Source of the DNA: Phytohabitans flavus
Lineage (GTDB): Bacteria; Actinomycetota; Actinomycetes; Mycobacteriales; Micromonosporaceae
Direction of reading: 5' to 3'
DNA: 64,000 nt
Assembly (NCBI RefSeq): GCF_011764545.1
Contig: NZ_AP022870.1
Span: 4,944,001 to 5,008,000, forward strand
Position numbers and translations under genes: made by a program. Shown here one piece after another: positions 1 to 11,881 of this stretch (the stretch's first letter is position 1; every line of letters begins with the position of its first letter). The notes beneath the pieces are model-generated. The model searched no databases. It saw nothing but the letters and a program-made list of their open reading frames with translations, and was not told where the DNA came from.

Positions 1-3000
1 CTCCTGGGTCGCCAGGTCGAGCAGCGCCGGTACGCCGCCGGTGAGCAGCTTCTGGCTCAGCGTCGAGGCGGTGCCGGCGGTCAGCCGGATGATCTCGAAC
101 GGCAGCCCGGCCACCTCGTACGGCTGGCGAACCTGCACGGTCTTCGGGAACACGATGTAGTGCTCGCCCACGAACATGTACAGGCCGGACTCGCTGTCCA
201 GCGCGGCGTCGAAGTACGGCGCCTCCTCCTGTGGCAGGCCACCCCAGGCCTCGGCGACCGGCATCGGTTCGGGCAGCTCGGACGGCTCCTGGTCGGCGTC
301 GATCCGCACGTACGTGTCGCCGCTGAACAGGTAGACGTCGTTGTCCCGGCGGAACGCGCTCTGCACCGCCCACGGCAGCTCTTTCGGGTACCCCTCGTCC
401 ACAAAGGAGGGAGTCCAGCCGGCCTGCTCGCCGATGGTGTACCGCACATACTGCGTACCGGTGGTCAGGTAGAGGCGGTTGCCAGCCAGCCAGGCGGCGT
501 CGACCCGACCGGTCTCGGCGAGGGCGCTGGCGAGGTACGTCGGACGGGTGACCCGGCGGCCCCTCCTCGGATCCGCGTGGTACTCGCGGCGGTTGTTGTC
601 GAACCAGTACATGGTCCTGCCGTGCAGCATCCCGGCGCCGATCGTGAAGTCCGTCGGGAGGTCGTGCCCGTTGTTCAGCACCGGCAGCGGGCCTGTGAAG
701 GACTCGAACGGCATATCGGTGGAGTGCCGGAATCGGAGGTACTGCGTACCCGACCGGAGGTAGATCGCGGTGTCGTCCACCACGGCGGCCTCGATCGTGC
801 CGAACCCCTGCGGCGGGCCCTCCGTGCCCCAGAAGGCGGTGAGTGTGGCGTCCCCGGCGAGGGCGTTGGAGTTGGCGTACCGGCCGGCGCCCGCGGTGGC
901 GAAGAAGTACTCTCTGCCACCCGCGGCGAAGGCCACGTCGATCCTTGTCCACGGTGGCAGGTAGTCCTGGTTCGTCGCGACCGGCATCGGGTAGCCCGGG
1001 TCGACCTCGCCGAACGGCGTGCCGGTGAACCGCACGTACCACTCACCGCATATCACGTAGGTGTACTGCCCCCGGACGAAGACCCCGGTCACGTCGCCCG
1101 CCGCGGGCAGCAGTGCTTTGACCCGACCCCACGTGGAAGCCGTCGCCGCCGGCGGGGTGCTCGGCCAGCCTTCCGGCGCGGACCGTGAGAACGACGGCCG
1201 AGGCTCGTCGTTGTGGAAGAAGTACCGGGCGCCGTCCCCCAGCTCGAACGCCGCGTGCACCCTCGGCCAGTCCGGGAGCCGGTCCGGGTTGCCGGTGCCG
1301 CGCGGGAGCCGGGTCACCTCGGTGCCGGTCACCCGCGCCGGGCGGCACAGGAAGCTGCCGCCCTTGTGGTCCACGCTGAACCAGAAGTCGGTACCGGCCG
1401 GTGCGTCGAAGCGCACCACCGAGGACGGGTCGACCGGATCCACGAAGATCTGCGCGACGCGCTCGGTGGTGGCGGCCAGCGCGTTCTTGGCGTCGAGGTC
1501 GGTCGCGGCGGCCAGCAGCTCCTTCTGCGCCGGAGTGGTGGCGGCGTCGGCGGCGGGCAGGTTCTCGCTGTACAACTCCGGATTCAGCTCGAACAGCGCG
1601 GCGGTGCGCCGGGACTCGGTGGCGTCCGGCTCGGTGACGGAGTACGAGCAGGAGACCACAATGGACATCTGGCCGGTGTCCTTCATCCGCGGCGCGACGC
1701 GCAGCGTGATGTCCGAGACCGTGCCTTCCTCGGAGGCGCCGGTGCCGAGCGTCTGGGCGGGCGCCCACTCCTTCGTGAGGTTCTGGAAGGAGTAGAAGAT
1801 CCGTACCCGCTCGGTCGGCCCCTGCCCGGAGACGGTCTGCCGGCCGCCCTCGCCGCTCTGCGCGACGACCGTCGTGCCGGCCTGGTCCTCGGCCGGGACC
1901 TTCTCGGACACCACCCAGAAGACGAAGACGCGGCCGAACGCGTGCACCGGGTGCACGTGGTCAGCGTCGATCCGCACGTCGACCGGCTGCCACGGCTCCC
2001 ACAAGCCGGACAGCTTCTGGCGGTCCGCGAACTCGGCCCGCCGGAAGTAGTACCGGCGCGGGTCGGTCCTGGTGCGGCCGAAGAGCACAAGCCGGCGGGG
2101 TCCGTCCGCCAGCTGGTCCTTTGTGTACACGTAACCGCCGGCGATGGTCAGCCGCGACACCTCGGTGTACTCGTCGAGGTAGCGCTTGTACGCGCGCTCC
2201 ACGGCCTCAGCGGTGATCTCGCCCTGTAGCAGGTCGCCCTCCAGCGCGGCGAACGCGGGCGTCTTGGCGGCGCGCAGCTCCGGCCGCAGGTAGTTCTCCG
2301 GGTAAAGGAAGACCTTGCGGTTCGCCTCCCAGACCCGGTAGTTGCGCATCCACTGCCACCACTGCTTGACCCGCTGCCGCGTCTGCTCGTCGCCGCCGGC
2401 CAGCTCCAGGTTCAGCAGGTACCGGTGGAGGTAGAGCTGCACCGCCGCGATCGCCTCGCGGACCCGGGAGGTGTTGCCGCGCGCGCCCATGTCGACGTCG
2501 ACGAGGAGCCGGGCGAACAGGTCGCGGCTGGTGCCGCCGCCGGCGAGGACGGTGGCGAGGAGCACGTCCCGCTTGCGCAGGTTCAGCTCGTCGTGCAGCT
2601 CGCGGGCCAGCCCCGGCCATCGCTCCACCTCGGTGCCGCGTTCGATCAGGTCGTAGAGGGCGTCGGCGGCGTGGTGCGGGTCGGGCTCGTCGCCGTGCAG
2701 CGGCGTCCAGACACCGCCGTGCACCCGGGACGGGCCGGTGCCGAGCCGGCCGGCGAGCTCGAAGAGGCCGACCATCTCCAGCAGGAACTCCAGCTCCAGC
2801 CGGTCGCCGTCGGCGCCGTCCGGCCCGCCGGCCGCCAATCCGGTGAGGATTCGGGCGTTGCGCCGGCACCAGGTGACCTCGGCGGCGTCCCAGCCGAACA
2901 GCTCGGCCAGGTACGCGTACGGGTCGGCGAGCGCGGGCCGCCCGGGGAGCACGAACGCGGCGAGGCCGCCGTCGGCGTCACGGTGGTTTCGGGCGAGCGC

Positions 3001-6000
3001 GGCGAACCGGGCGATGGTGTGCAGGTCGCTCAGGCGGTAGTCGGCCGCGTCGGACCAGCGGTACCGGAACGGCTGCGGGTAGGTGCGGTCGATCGCGTCG
3101 AACCGCTCGCCGGAGTACCGCACGTACTCCTCGCCGAGGGTGAGGTAGGTGCGGTCGCCGAGCCGGAACGCCCCTTCGACGCCCCGCTCGTAGTCCTGCG
3201 GCAGGTCGCCCCAGTCGTCCCGGATCCGCCGAGGGTAGCCGTCCTCGACGGTACCGAGCCGGCCCTTGGCGTACCGGGCGTACTGCCCGCCGGCGAACGC
3301 GTACAGCTCACCGGTGCCGGACATGAACGCGGCGTCCAACCCGCTCCGTCCAGTGTGGAACTCGTTGTGCACCAAGCCCCACACGCCACGGAGCTCCGCG
3401 ACGTGCACCGCACGGTCGGCGATCCGCACGTAGTGCTTGCCGGCGAACAGGTACGTCGCGTCCCCCTCCCGGAACGCGGCGTCGATGCGCTCGTGGAACT
3501 CCTCCGGCAGCGCCTGGAGCTCCAGCTCGGCCGAGAGCCCGGCGGCGATCGTCTTCGGGTACGCGTCGTCGGCGCGGCGGTAGTCGGTGCCGGTGTAGCG
3601 CACGTACTGGTCGCCGGAGAACAGGTACGTGTACTCCCCGGCGACCAGCGCCGCGTCCACCCGCCCGAGGTCGGCGACGTTGTTGCGGACCTTCCCGAGC
3701 AGCTCCCCCACCGCGTGGCTGGCGTACACCTCGTCCGAGATCGCGTGGCAGGTGCGCCCGACGAAAAGGTAGACCGTGCGCCGGTCGGAGACGGCGGCGT
3801 CGACCATCGACCCGCTGCCGTTCGCGTACCGCTCCGCGAGGTCGTCCTCCACCCCGGCGGGCAGCGCGGCGAATGCTTTCTCCGTGCGGATGTTGCCGAC
3901 GATCGGCTTCGGGTAGCCCGGGTCCACGTACCGGTAGTCCGGGCCGCTGTAACGCACATACTGGTCGCCGGAGAACAGGTACGTGACGCCGCGGTGGACC
4001 AGCGCCGCGTTCACGACGTCCGAGTCGTCGGTCAGGAAGTTGTTGCGGGTACGGGCCCAGTGCGCGTCGATCCGCAGCCGCCCGCCCGAGGATCGGCCGT
4101 CGTGGCGCAGGAACTCGCCGTTGGCGAAGAAGAAGTACGTGGCGCCGTCCCGTCCGGTGAACGCGGTGACCAGCCCGGTGACCGGGCCGATGCCGCGCCA
4201 GATCCGCTCCAGCGGCCGGGGGTACGACCAGGCGTCGGACTCCTCGTTGTACGCCAGGTACGTCCCGCCGGTCACCACGAGCGTGCTGTTGCCGCTGGCG
4301 AGCACCGCGGTCGGCATGGTGAAGCCGGCCGGGCGGTGCTCGTCCGGCAGCTCCCAGAACGACGCGTCGGCGGTGCGCGGGTATCCCTCGTCGGGGCGGT
4401 CGTAGCCGGTGCCGGAGTACGCGACGTAGCGCGCCGTGCCGTCCGCCTCCGCCGGCTCGAACAGGTAGGTGACGCCGCCGCGCACGTACGCCAGCGCGAC
4501 CCGGCGCAGCCCGCCCCAGTGCTCGGCGATCACCCTCGGCCCGCCGTCGGCCTCGGCGCCGGAGTATGCGTCGCCGGTGTAGACGACGAACTGGTCGTCG
4601 CGGAACACGTACGTGCGACCGTCCACACCGACGAACGCGGCGTCCACGGCGTTGTCGTGGTAGATCGCGTTGCGCGGGCGGCCCCACTCCTCGGCGAGCG
4701 GGTACGCCCGGCCGAGGTCGACGTCGACGCAGGTGCTGCCCTGGAAGAGGTACGTGTTGCCGTCGGTGCCGCGCAGGATCGCGTCGCTCCCCTCCTGCCA
4801 CTCCTGCGGCAGCGACCGCACCAGCCGGGGCCGGGCCTGTTCCGGGTTGGACGCGTCACCCTCCAGTGCGCCGTACCGGTACCAGCCGTAGGAATGGTCG
4901 AGGTACACCATCCCGTCCTCGACGAGCGCGCACCGCACGTTGTCGACCGCGCGCTCGTCGTACCGGCGGTGGGCGGTGCTGGAGACGGCGTGGCAGCGGT
5001 CGCCGCTGAACAGGTACACCGAGCCACGGTCGGCGAACGCGGCCGTGACGCTCTCCACGGGCGTGCGCAGGTTACGCAGCCTCGGCTCCTCGGCGAGCGC
5101 GGTTAGCTTCCGCGGGTAGCCGATATCCACAGTGGAGTAGTCGGAGCCGGTGTAGCGGACGAACTGGTCGCCGGAGAAGAGGTAGGTGTGCTCGCCGGCC
5201 ACGAGCGCCGCGTCGACCCGCCCGGTACGGGCGATGTTGTTGACCACGTTCCCCCAGAAGGGGGTGATCGACGCCGGGTACCTGTCGTCGACCCGGTTGT
5301 AGTCGGCCGTGGAGTAGCGCGCGTACTGCTCGCGGAAGAACATGTACGTCCGGCCGTCCACCCCGACGAACGCCGCGTCCACGCCCGTAAACGGGACGCT
5401 GTCCCAGTGCCCGGCCAGTGTCTTCGGCTCGGACCACCAGCGGCGCTTGCTGTCGTACACGATGAAGTTGCCGCCGTTGAAGAGGTAGGTGCGCCCGTCC
5501 CGGGCGGTGAGGACGGCGTCGATGCTGGCGAACTTCCCGTCCGGACCGGCCAGCTCCTCGGGCAGGTTCCACCAGTTGTCGGTCAGCGGCCGGGGGTAGC
5601 CCGGGTCGGCGGCGGCATAGTCCTTCGTGGAGTACCGCACGTGGAAGTCGACCTCGGTGGCCGGGTCGCAGCTCACCTCCAGCCGCCCGCCGTCGCGGCG
5701 CAGCACGAGGCGGATCCCGCCCTCGGCGGTCACCGTCCACTCCGGAGCGGCGCCGGTGACGGCCACGTCCGCGGCGGTCGCGATGCCGTGCGTCTGTAGC
5801 AGCTGGCGCAGCCGCCACGACAGCCGGCCGGCGTCCAGCTCCTCGGTGTCCGGGCCGGCGGCGACGTCGAAGAGCGCCCCGGCCGCGCCGAAGAGGTGGG
5901 TCGCCCCGTCGGCGACGAACGCGGCGTCCACCCGCCGCAGCCCGCCCCAGTCGCCGGCGATCCGGCGCGGGTACCCGGCGTCCACGATGGAGTAGTCGGC

Positions 6001-9000
6001 ACCGGAGTACCGCACGTAGAGGTCATCGCTGAAGAGGTAGGTGCGCCCGTCCTGCCCGACCAGCGCGGCGTCGACCTTGCCGCCGGGCAGCGCCGCCCGC
6101 AGCCGGCCCCACCGCCGCGCGGTCATCTCGGCGCTGATCGTGCCGTCCCGCAGGGTCACGGTACGGCCGTCCTTGAACAGGTGCACCGCGCGCGACGCGT
6201 CGGCGAAGGCGGCCTCCACACCACCCTCGAACTCGGCCGGCACGTCCCGAGCTGCGCCTCGATCCGCCGCGGGTACCCCTCGTCGGCGACAAGGCCCTCG
6301 CTTTCGACGAGGCCGGTGTAGCGGGTGACCTGGTTGCCGGAGAAGACGTACAGTGCGGAGCCGTCCACATAGGTGGCGTCGACCCGCCCCGTCTCGGCGA
6401 GCGCGTTGGCGATCCGGCCCCAGGCGCCCGCGATCGGCTCGGCGACCGCGCCGTCCCGTACCGCGAAGAAGCTGTCCCCGGCGAAGAGGTAGGTCGTGTC
6501 GTCCCGGCCGTGGAAGGCGGCGTCCAGCGACTGGCGGAACCGGGCCGGCAGCGGTGCGGTGCGCCCCTCGGTCTCCCACCACTCGGCGATCCGCCGCGGG
6601 TACCCCTCGTCCACGGTGGCGTAGTCGGCGCCGCTGTAGCGCACGTACTGGTCGCGGTGGAAGAGGTAGACCCGGCCACCCTCGTCGACGAAGGCGGCGT
6701 CGATCCGCGTCGCGTCGGCGAAGGCGTTCGCCACCGCACCCCACTCGTGCGCGCGCCGAAGCCACCGCGGGTGCCCGGCCTCCCGCACAAAGGTGTGCTG
6801 CGCGCCCTCGCCGTCCCGGCCGACGAGCCACTCGGCGCCCGCCGCGTCCGTGAACGCGGCGTCCACACTGGACAGCGCGGCGAAAGTGGTGAGCGACCTC
6901 GGCTGCGCGTCGACGAGCTGGCGGGACGCGGCGGAGTACACCCACACGTCGGCGCCGTGGAACACGTACACGTTGCCGTCGGCGCTCTCCAGCAGCGCGT
7001 CGATCCGGTCGATGCCGGCCGGCAGCGCGAGCGGCTCGGAAAACTTGCCGGCCAGGTCCTGGTCCAGGAACGCGGCGGCCACCTCGTCTGGCCCCAGCGC
7101 GACCGCGGCGGCGAAGCGCGCGAACCCACGCATGCGGCGCAGCGCCCGGCGCAGGTCCGGGTCCGCGGCGGCGGTCGAGGGGGCGTCGAGTACCGGCTCC
7201 ACCAGCAGCTCGACGGCTCGGACGCCGACGACCGCGTCGCAGATGGCGGCAGCGGTGGCGGCCGGCACGCCGAGCGCCTCCTCCAGCGTGGCGAGCAGGA
7301 GCGCGCGCTGCTCGTCCGCGAGCCGTGCGAGCCCGGCGGCGATCTCGGCGGTACCGGCGGCGACCTCGGTCGCCACGGCGTGCAGCAGGAAGAAGATGTC
7401 CGCGCTGTAGTCGGCGAGCCCGGGCAGCCGGAAGTCCACCGCGTTCGGGGCGTACCCGAAGTACTCCACCCGGTCGGCCGGGACGGTCAGCGTCTCGGTG
7501 AGGTAGCCGGCCTCGACGAGCTGCCTCGCCAGGCGCCGGGCCTCGTCGTCGCTGAACTTGAGCTCGGCGAGCGCGGCGCGATCCAGCTGGTACGGGCGGG
7601 CGTCGTCCAGCACTACCCGGAGCTGGTAGGCGATCGTGGCGCTCTCCGGCTCGGTGAACCCGGGCAGCGGTAGCGTCGCCGCCGGGTCGGCGAGCAGCGC
7701 GGCGGTCTCGTCGGTGAGCCGGCCGTCGCGCAGGTGGCCCTTGGCGAGCAGCTCGGCCACGCGCCGTGCGACCGCCGCGTCGGCCAGGTCGGTGAGATCC
7801 TCCGGGACCAGCGCGTACGCCGCGTCGCGGGCGGCGACGACCTCGGCCCGCATGGCGTCCAGGACCCGGTGGCGGTACGGGTGGAACTCCGCGGACAGGC
7901 GCAGCTCCGCCACGGTCATGGTGACCACGACCCCCGGGTCGGTGTACCGGCCGTCGGCGTCCAGGTGACCGTTGAAGGTCAGGCTGTCGACGATGCCGGC
8001 CCGCTGCTGCTCGCCGACAGGGAGCGTCGCGAAGGTCTCCGGACCGAGCGCCGGCCGGTCGGCGGCGAACCGCAGCAGCCGCTCCACCAGCAGCGCGTGC
8101 ACGTCGGCCGCGACGGTGGCGAGGTCGGGGATGTCCGCGTCGACCGCGAACGCGGCGGCGTTGGCCGGGTCGGCGAAGAAGTCCGGTGCGATGACCTCGC
8201 CGGAGGTGGCGAGGTAGCCGTTGAACACGAGGTTGTCGTACAGCTCGGTCCGCCCGGCGTCGTCGAGGTCGGTGAGCGCGGCGAGGTCGGACAGGTAGCA
8301 GGACGGGTTGTCGGAGGCCGCGCAGAGGCCGGCGACCAGCGCGAACAGCGGATCCCGGTGGGCGCGGAAGTCGCCGCGCAGCCGCAGCTCGTCGGCCTCC
8401 TCGGGGACCCGCTCGGGCACGACCGTGCCGCCCGGCGCCACGTAGCCGGCGAGCATGAGGTTGGCGTACAGCTTGGCGACGAGGCGGTCGCCGAGCCCGA
8501 GGCCGAGGAAGTCGTTGCCGGCGACCGTACCGAGCTCGGCGAGGGCCTCGTGCGCGGTCCGCGCCACCCGGTCCGCCGCTACCCGCAGCAGCCGGCCGGC
8601 CGTACCCGACTCCACGGCCGCCGCCCCGGCGGCGACGTCGTGGATCACCTGCGCGGCCCGCTCGCCGAACCGCTCCGACCAGAACGCCTCGGCGGTCGGC
8701 TCGATCTCCCCGAACGCCTCGCCCAGCCGCTCCAGCAGGGCCAGGTCGGCCTCCTCGTCCGCCGGCCCGCCGGCGCGCAGGACACCGGCGAGGTCGGCGG
8801 CGGCCAGCCCGGTCGTTCCCATCCAGCGCACGACGGCCACGAGCGTCTGCACGAGCCACAGGCCGGGGCCCGGGTCACCGCCGGCGAGCACCCGGTCCAC
8901 GTCGAGGCCCTGGGTACCGCCGGTGCCGATCAGGATCGGAAAGCTGGTGAAGCGCTGGATCGAAGGGTCGGTGGCGAGCGCGTCGAGCACGGTGAAGAGG

Positions 9001-10162
9001 TCGGTGACCGGGAGGCCGAGGACGGTGGCGAGGCGGGCGATCCGGTGCAGCAGGGACAGCTCCGCCAGGCCCGTACCGGAGTTGGGAAACACCGTCTCGA
9101 TCCGGCGGTCGCGGTACCGGACGACCGTGGCGACGAGGTCCCGCTCGGCGAGACCGAGGGCGGTCGCCAGCGTGCGGCGGTACTCCGCGTTCGCCGGGGC
9201 GAGGAGGTCACCGGTGCCGGCGAGCTCGGCCAGCTCCTCGGCCGGGGCGACAAGGCGTACCACCGCGCCGACCGGCAGCTCCAGGGACCCGCACAGGTGC
9301 TTGACCACGGCGAGGTGCCGCAGCGCCGCGGCGTCGATCCGCCCGGCGCAGCAGAGCCGCACCACGAGACCGAGGTCCACAAAGGACATACCGGTACGGC
9401 GGGCCAGCCGCACGAACCTGTTCACCCGCTCGTACCAGGCGATCGCGATCGGCAGGGTACCGGCGCCGATCACCAGCCGCTGCCCGTCGGCGCTCAGCGA
9501 TACGACGGCGCCGTCCCCGTGGACGAAGGGACGGCGAGCAGCTCGTCCACCTCCGCCGGGGTGAGGCCGGCGGCATGGCGGAACGCGTCCACGCCGGCGA
9601 GCTTGTCCCACGCGTCGCCGGTGTCGTCGAGGTTGTAGCAGCCGCGCAGCTCGGTGCCGTCGCCGAGCACGGTGGTGACCATCTCCACGTCGCCGGGCGT
9701 CAGCCCCAGGGACTCGCGGGCGATGACATCCGGGTCGGGGCCGGGGGTGAAGCGCCGGTACAGCTCGACCGGGTCCACGCCGAGGTGGCGCAGGTACTGC
9801 CGGACCCGCTCGTGCCCCAGCGAGAACGGTGCGACGAACGGGAACGGCAGCGTGGCGAGGTGCGTCCACACGTCGGTACCCGCGGGAACGGTGAGCTGCT
9901 TGGCGAGCACCTCGTTGACGATGTCCAGGTACGGCAGCTCGGTGTAGCTGTGCTCCGCGTCCAGCGGTACCTCGGCCAGGTCTGGTCTTCGCGCGGCCAG
10001 CCCGTCGCCGGCCTCGCTCCCGTCCGCCGAGTCGGCGGCGAGCTTCAGCAGATCCGCGAGGTACGCCGCTGGGGAGTAAACCGATCGTGTCTCGTCCGCC
10101 GGACGGAGATCCAAATCGCCGAAAAGCCTGTCATAGCTGGGCAGCAAGCCGTCCGTGGACAT
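1..10162 (-). CDS. Giant Tc-toxin A-subunit-like protein with hemopexin-type repeats (3' end outside window, two apparent frameshifts)
   Basis: The start is the ATG at 10162, preceded by GAGGAGG seven bases upstream. At least 3388 codons lie in the window once two single-base losses are corrected (G/C runs at 9528-9530 and 6246-6248). Residues 1-230 (LPSYDRLFGDL, VYSPAAYLADLLKL, YTELPYLDIVNEVL) match the VRP1-type N-terminus of Tc toxin TcA proteins. An alpha-helical TcA-like region runs to about residue 1050. About 25 hemopexin-like repeats follow (core TYLFSGDQYVRYTG, then D.GYPR.I). The conserved TcA segment YRVWEANRKVFLYPENYL lies near residue 2610, and about eight more repeats reach the edge. 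TcA proteins form the pentameric pore that delivers a TcB-TcC toxin cocoon, but they are usually 2300-2500 residues, so this one is much enlarged. No signal peptide is visible, as expected for the family. No TcB/TcC gene is in the window. Delivery function is inferred from homology; the role of the repeats is unknown. Confidence 0.85.
150..1280 (-). repeat. Hemopexin-like repeat block 2 (about 8 units)
   Basis: A second set of about eight YLF/QYVRY units lies after the conserved TcA segment (examples YTYVICGEWYVRFTG and DVYLFSGDTYVRID). It sits near the left edge of the window. The gene continues beyond it. Confidence 0.7.
3060..7000 (-). repeat. Hemopexin-like repeat block 1 (protein repeats, about 25 units)
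   Basis: Translation gives about 25 units of 45-60 residues. Each has VDAAF, then a YLF turn, then QYVRY followed by D.GYPR.I and a tryptophan. Alternate units are degenerate (for example RCHAVS replacing QYVRY). The pattern is typical of hemopexin blades, of which four normally make one propeller, so this block could form about six propellers. The frameshift at 6246-6248 falls inside it. Confidence 0.75.
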
Positions 10163-10340
10163 AAAAGGTCCTCCTCGTGGACCGAACACGTGGGATGGCC
10201 CGAGGAGCTGAAGCGGTAACAGCGTGATACCGAGTGTCGGGATCCTGACCGGCGCTTTTGACGTCGGGTGGAGCCCGGAGTTCGATTCACGGCAACGTGT
10301 CGGTCAACTTCCCGGCAGGCTACGTAGGCAGGCTCAGCTC

Positions 10341-11684
10341 GTGATACGCCCTTTGAAGTCGGCCTTGTCGGTAGCTGCCGTGGCCGCATCCCTACTCGCC
10401 GTGGCTCCCGCCGCGGCGCACCCCGCCGCCCATTCCGCGTCCCCGGCGGTCGTGACGACAGACAACGAAACGCCCGTCCTCTACGACGACGAGGCTGGCA
10501 ATAACTCATCCGGTGACGACCCGGCCATCTGGGTACATCCGAAGGACTCTCGCCGTTCGATCGTCATGGTCACCGCGAAGGAGGGCGGCCTGCGCGTCTA
10601 CGACCTGAAGTCGCGTGAGCTCCAGTCGCTGCCGGCCACCGCGGCGCCGCGCGCGGACGGGGTGCCGGGCCGCTACAACAACGTCGACATCGCCTACGAC
10701 GTGCGGCTCGCCGGCCGTACGGTCGACGTCGCCGTCGTCTCCGACCGGTACAACGACCAGCTCCGGTTCTTCGTGATCGACCCCGCCGGGTCCGCCGCGG
10801 GACAGCCGCTGACCGAGGTCACCGCGCCCGAACAGACGTTCCTGTTCAACCCGGATCGGGAGGCCGTCGACGAGGAGCAGTCCGCGTACGGCCTCGCGGT
10901 CTGGCAGCCGAGGCGGGGCGAGACGTACGCGGTCGTGACCCAGGAGGGTACGACGGCGATCGCGACCGCACGGATCGTGGAGATCCAGGGCAAGCTCGGC
11001 TACACGAACATCCGGAAGACGACCATGCCGAGCCACTTCCCGCTGCCGGACGGCTCGACCTGGTTCCCGTGCGAGGAGCCAGGCGTCCTGCCGCAGTTCG
11101 AGGGCGTCACGGTGGACCAGCGGTCCGGCGTGCTCTACGCCGCGCAGGAGGACGTCGGCCTGTGGCGGATCCCGCTGCCGCTCGGCTCGGGCACGCCCAA
11201 GCTCGTCGACAAGGTGACCGACTTCGGCATCCACGACGTCTACGACCCCGAGTCCGAGGAGTGCCTGCCGATCGACCCGGCGGCCAAGGGCTTCGGCGGC
11301 ACCCGGCTCACCGCCGACGCCGAGGGCGTGGACATCTACTACGGCCCCGACGCCACCGGGTACGTCATCGTGTCGAGCCAGGGTGACGACACGTTCGCGG
11401 TTTACGACCGGCAGGGCCACAACCGGCCGCTGGGCAGCTTCCGGGTCGCCGGGGTCCGGGGCGCCGACGACATCAACGGTTCGGACGGTCTCGCCGTGAC
11501 GAACCGTCCCGTCGGCGACTACCGCCGCGGCCTGCTGGTCACCCACGACGAGCCCGAGACCGGGCCCGACGTCGACGACGACCGCGACGCCACGAACTTC
11601 TCGTACGTCTCGTGGGGCGCGATCGCCGACGCCATGCGGCTCCGCGTGGACACGCGGGCCGGCAACGACCCGCGCCTGCGCTGA
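10341..11684 (+). CDS. Secreted beta-propeller phytase
   Basis: This 447-residue protein is a member of the beta-propeller phytase family, which hydrolyses phytate outside the cell in a calcium-dependent way. The GTG start at 10341 is chosen because a signal peptide (RPLKSALSVAAVAASLLA, ending AHPAAHSA) follows directly; longer in-frame starts add only non-signal residues. Family motifs are visible: DDPAIWVHP near residue 55, NNVDIAYDV, SDRYNDQLRFF, CEEPGVLPQFEG with TVDQRSGVLYAAQED, TADAEGVDIYY and SSQGDDTFAVYDR. The acidic clusters are the expected calcium and phosphate ligands. It is transcribed alone, divergent from the Tc-toxin gene across 178 bp, and ends at a long hairpin (11707-11761). 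It probably serves phosphate scavenging. Confidence 0.9.
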   Translation: MIRPLKSALSVAAVAASLLAVAPAAAHPAAHSASPAVVTTDNETPVLYDDEAGNNSSGDDPAIWVHPKDSRRSIVMVTAKEGGLRVYDLKSRELQSLPATAAPRADGVPGRYNNVDIAYDVRLAGRTVDVAVVSDRYNDQLRFFVIDPAGSAAGQPLTEVTAPEQTFLFNPDREAVDEEQSAYGLAVWQPRRGETYAVVTQEGTTAIATARIVEIQGKLGYTNIRKTTMPSHFPLPDGSTWFPCEEPGVLPQFEGVTVDQRSGVLYAAQEDVGLWRIPLPLGSGTPKLVDKVTDFGIHDVYDPESEECLPIDPAAKGFGGTRLTADAEGVDIYYGPDATGYVIVSSQGDDTFAVYDRQGHNRPLGSFRVAGVRGADDINGSDGLAVTNRPVGDYRRGLLVTHDEPETGPDVDDDRDATNFSYVSWGAIADAMRLRVDTRAGNDPRLR

Positions 11685-11706
11685 GCCCCGCGCAAGCTCC
11701 TACAAT

Positions 11707-11761
11707 CCGGCCCGAGCACCTGCCCAGACCCTTCATCCGGTCGCGCAGGGGCTCGGGCCGG
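11707..11761 (+). terminator. Hairpin terminator after phytase gene
   Basis: The arms CCGGCCCGAGC (11707-11717) and GCTCGGGCCGG (11751-11761) pair perfectly. After one A/G mismatch, CCTGC (11719-11723) pairs with GCAGG (11745-11749). No U-tract follows, which is common in high-GC actinobacteria. It lies 23 bp after the phytase stop. Confidence 0.6.
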
Positions 11762-11881
11762 GTGCCATCCACTCTTTCTCCAGTACCTGTCAACAACGGC
11801 CTCCTAGTTTGAGGTCGATCACGTCGCGGCCGGTCCGCCGAGGCGCGAGGTACAGGTGAAAGTGAGAAAGGTGGAAATCCG

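Noticed and set aside
2425..5106. Long plus-strand open frame (893 codons) opposite the Tc-toxin gene
   Set aside because: It is antisense to the hemopexin repeats. Its Val/Arg/Gly-rich composition mirrors the coding strand and contains no recognisable domain.
3060..7000. CRISPR-like periodicity
   Set aside because: The regular spacing comes from protein-coding hemopexin-like repeats; the DNA units are degenerate and in frame, with no unique spacers.
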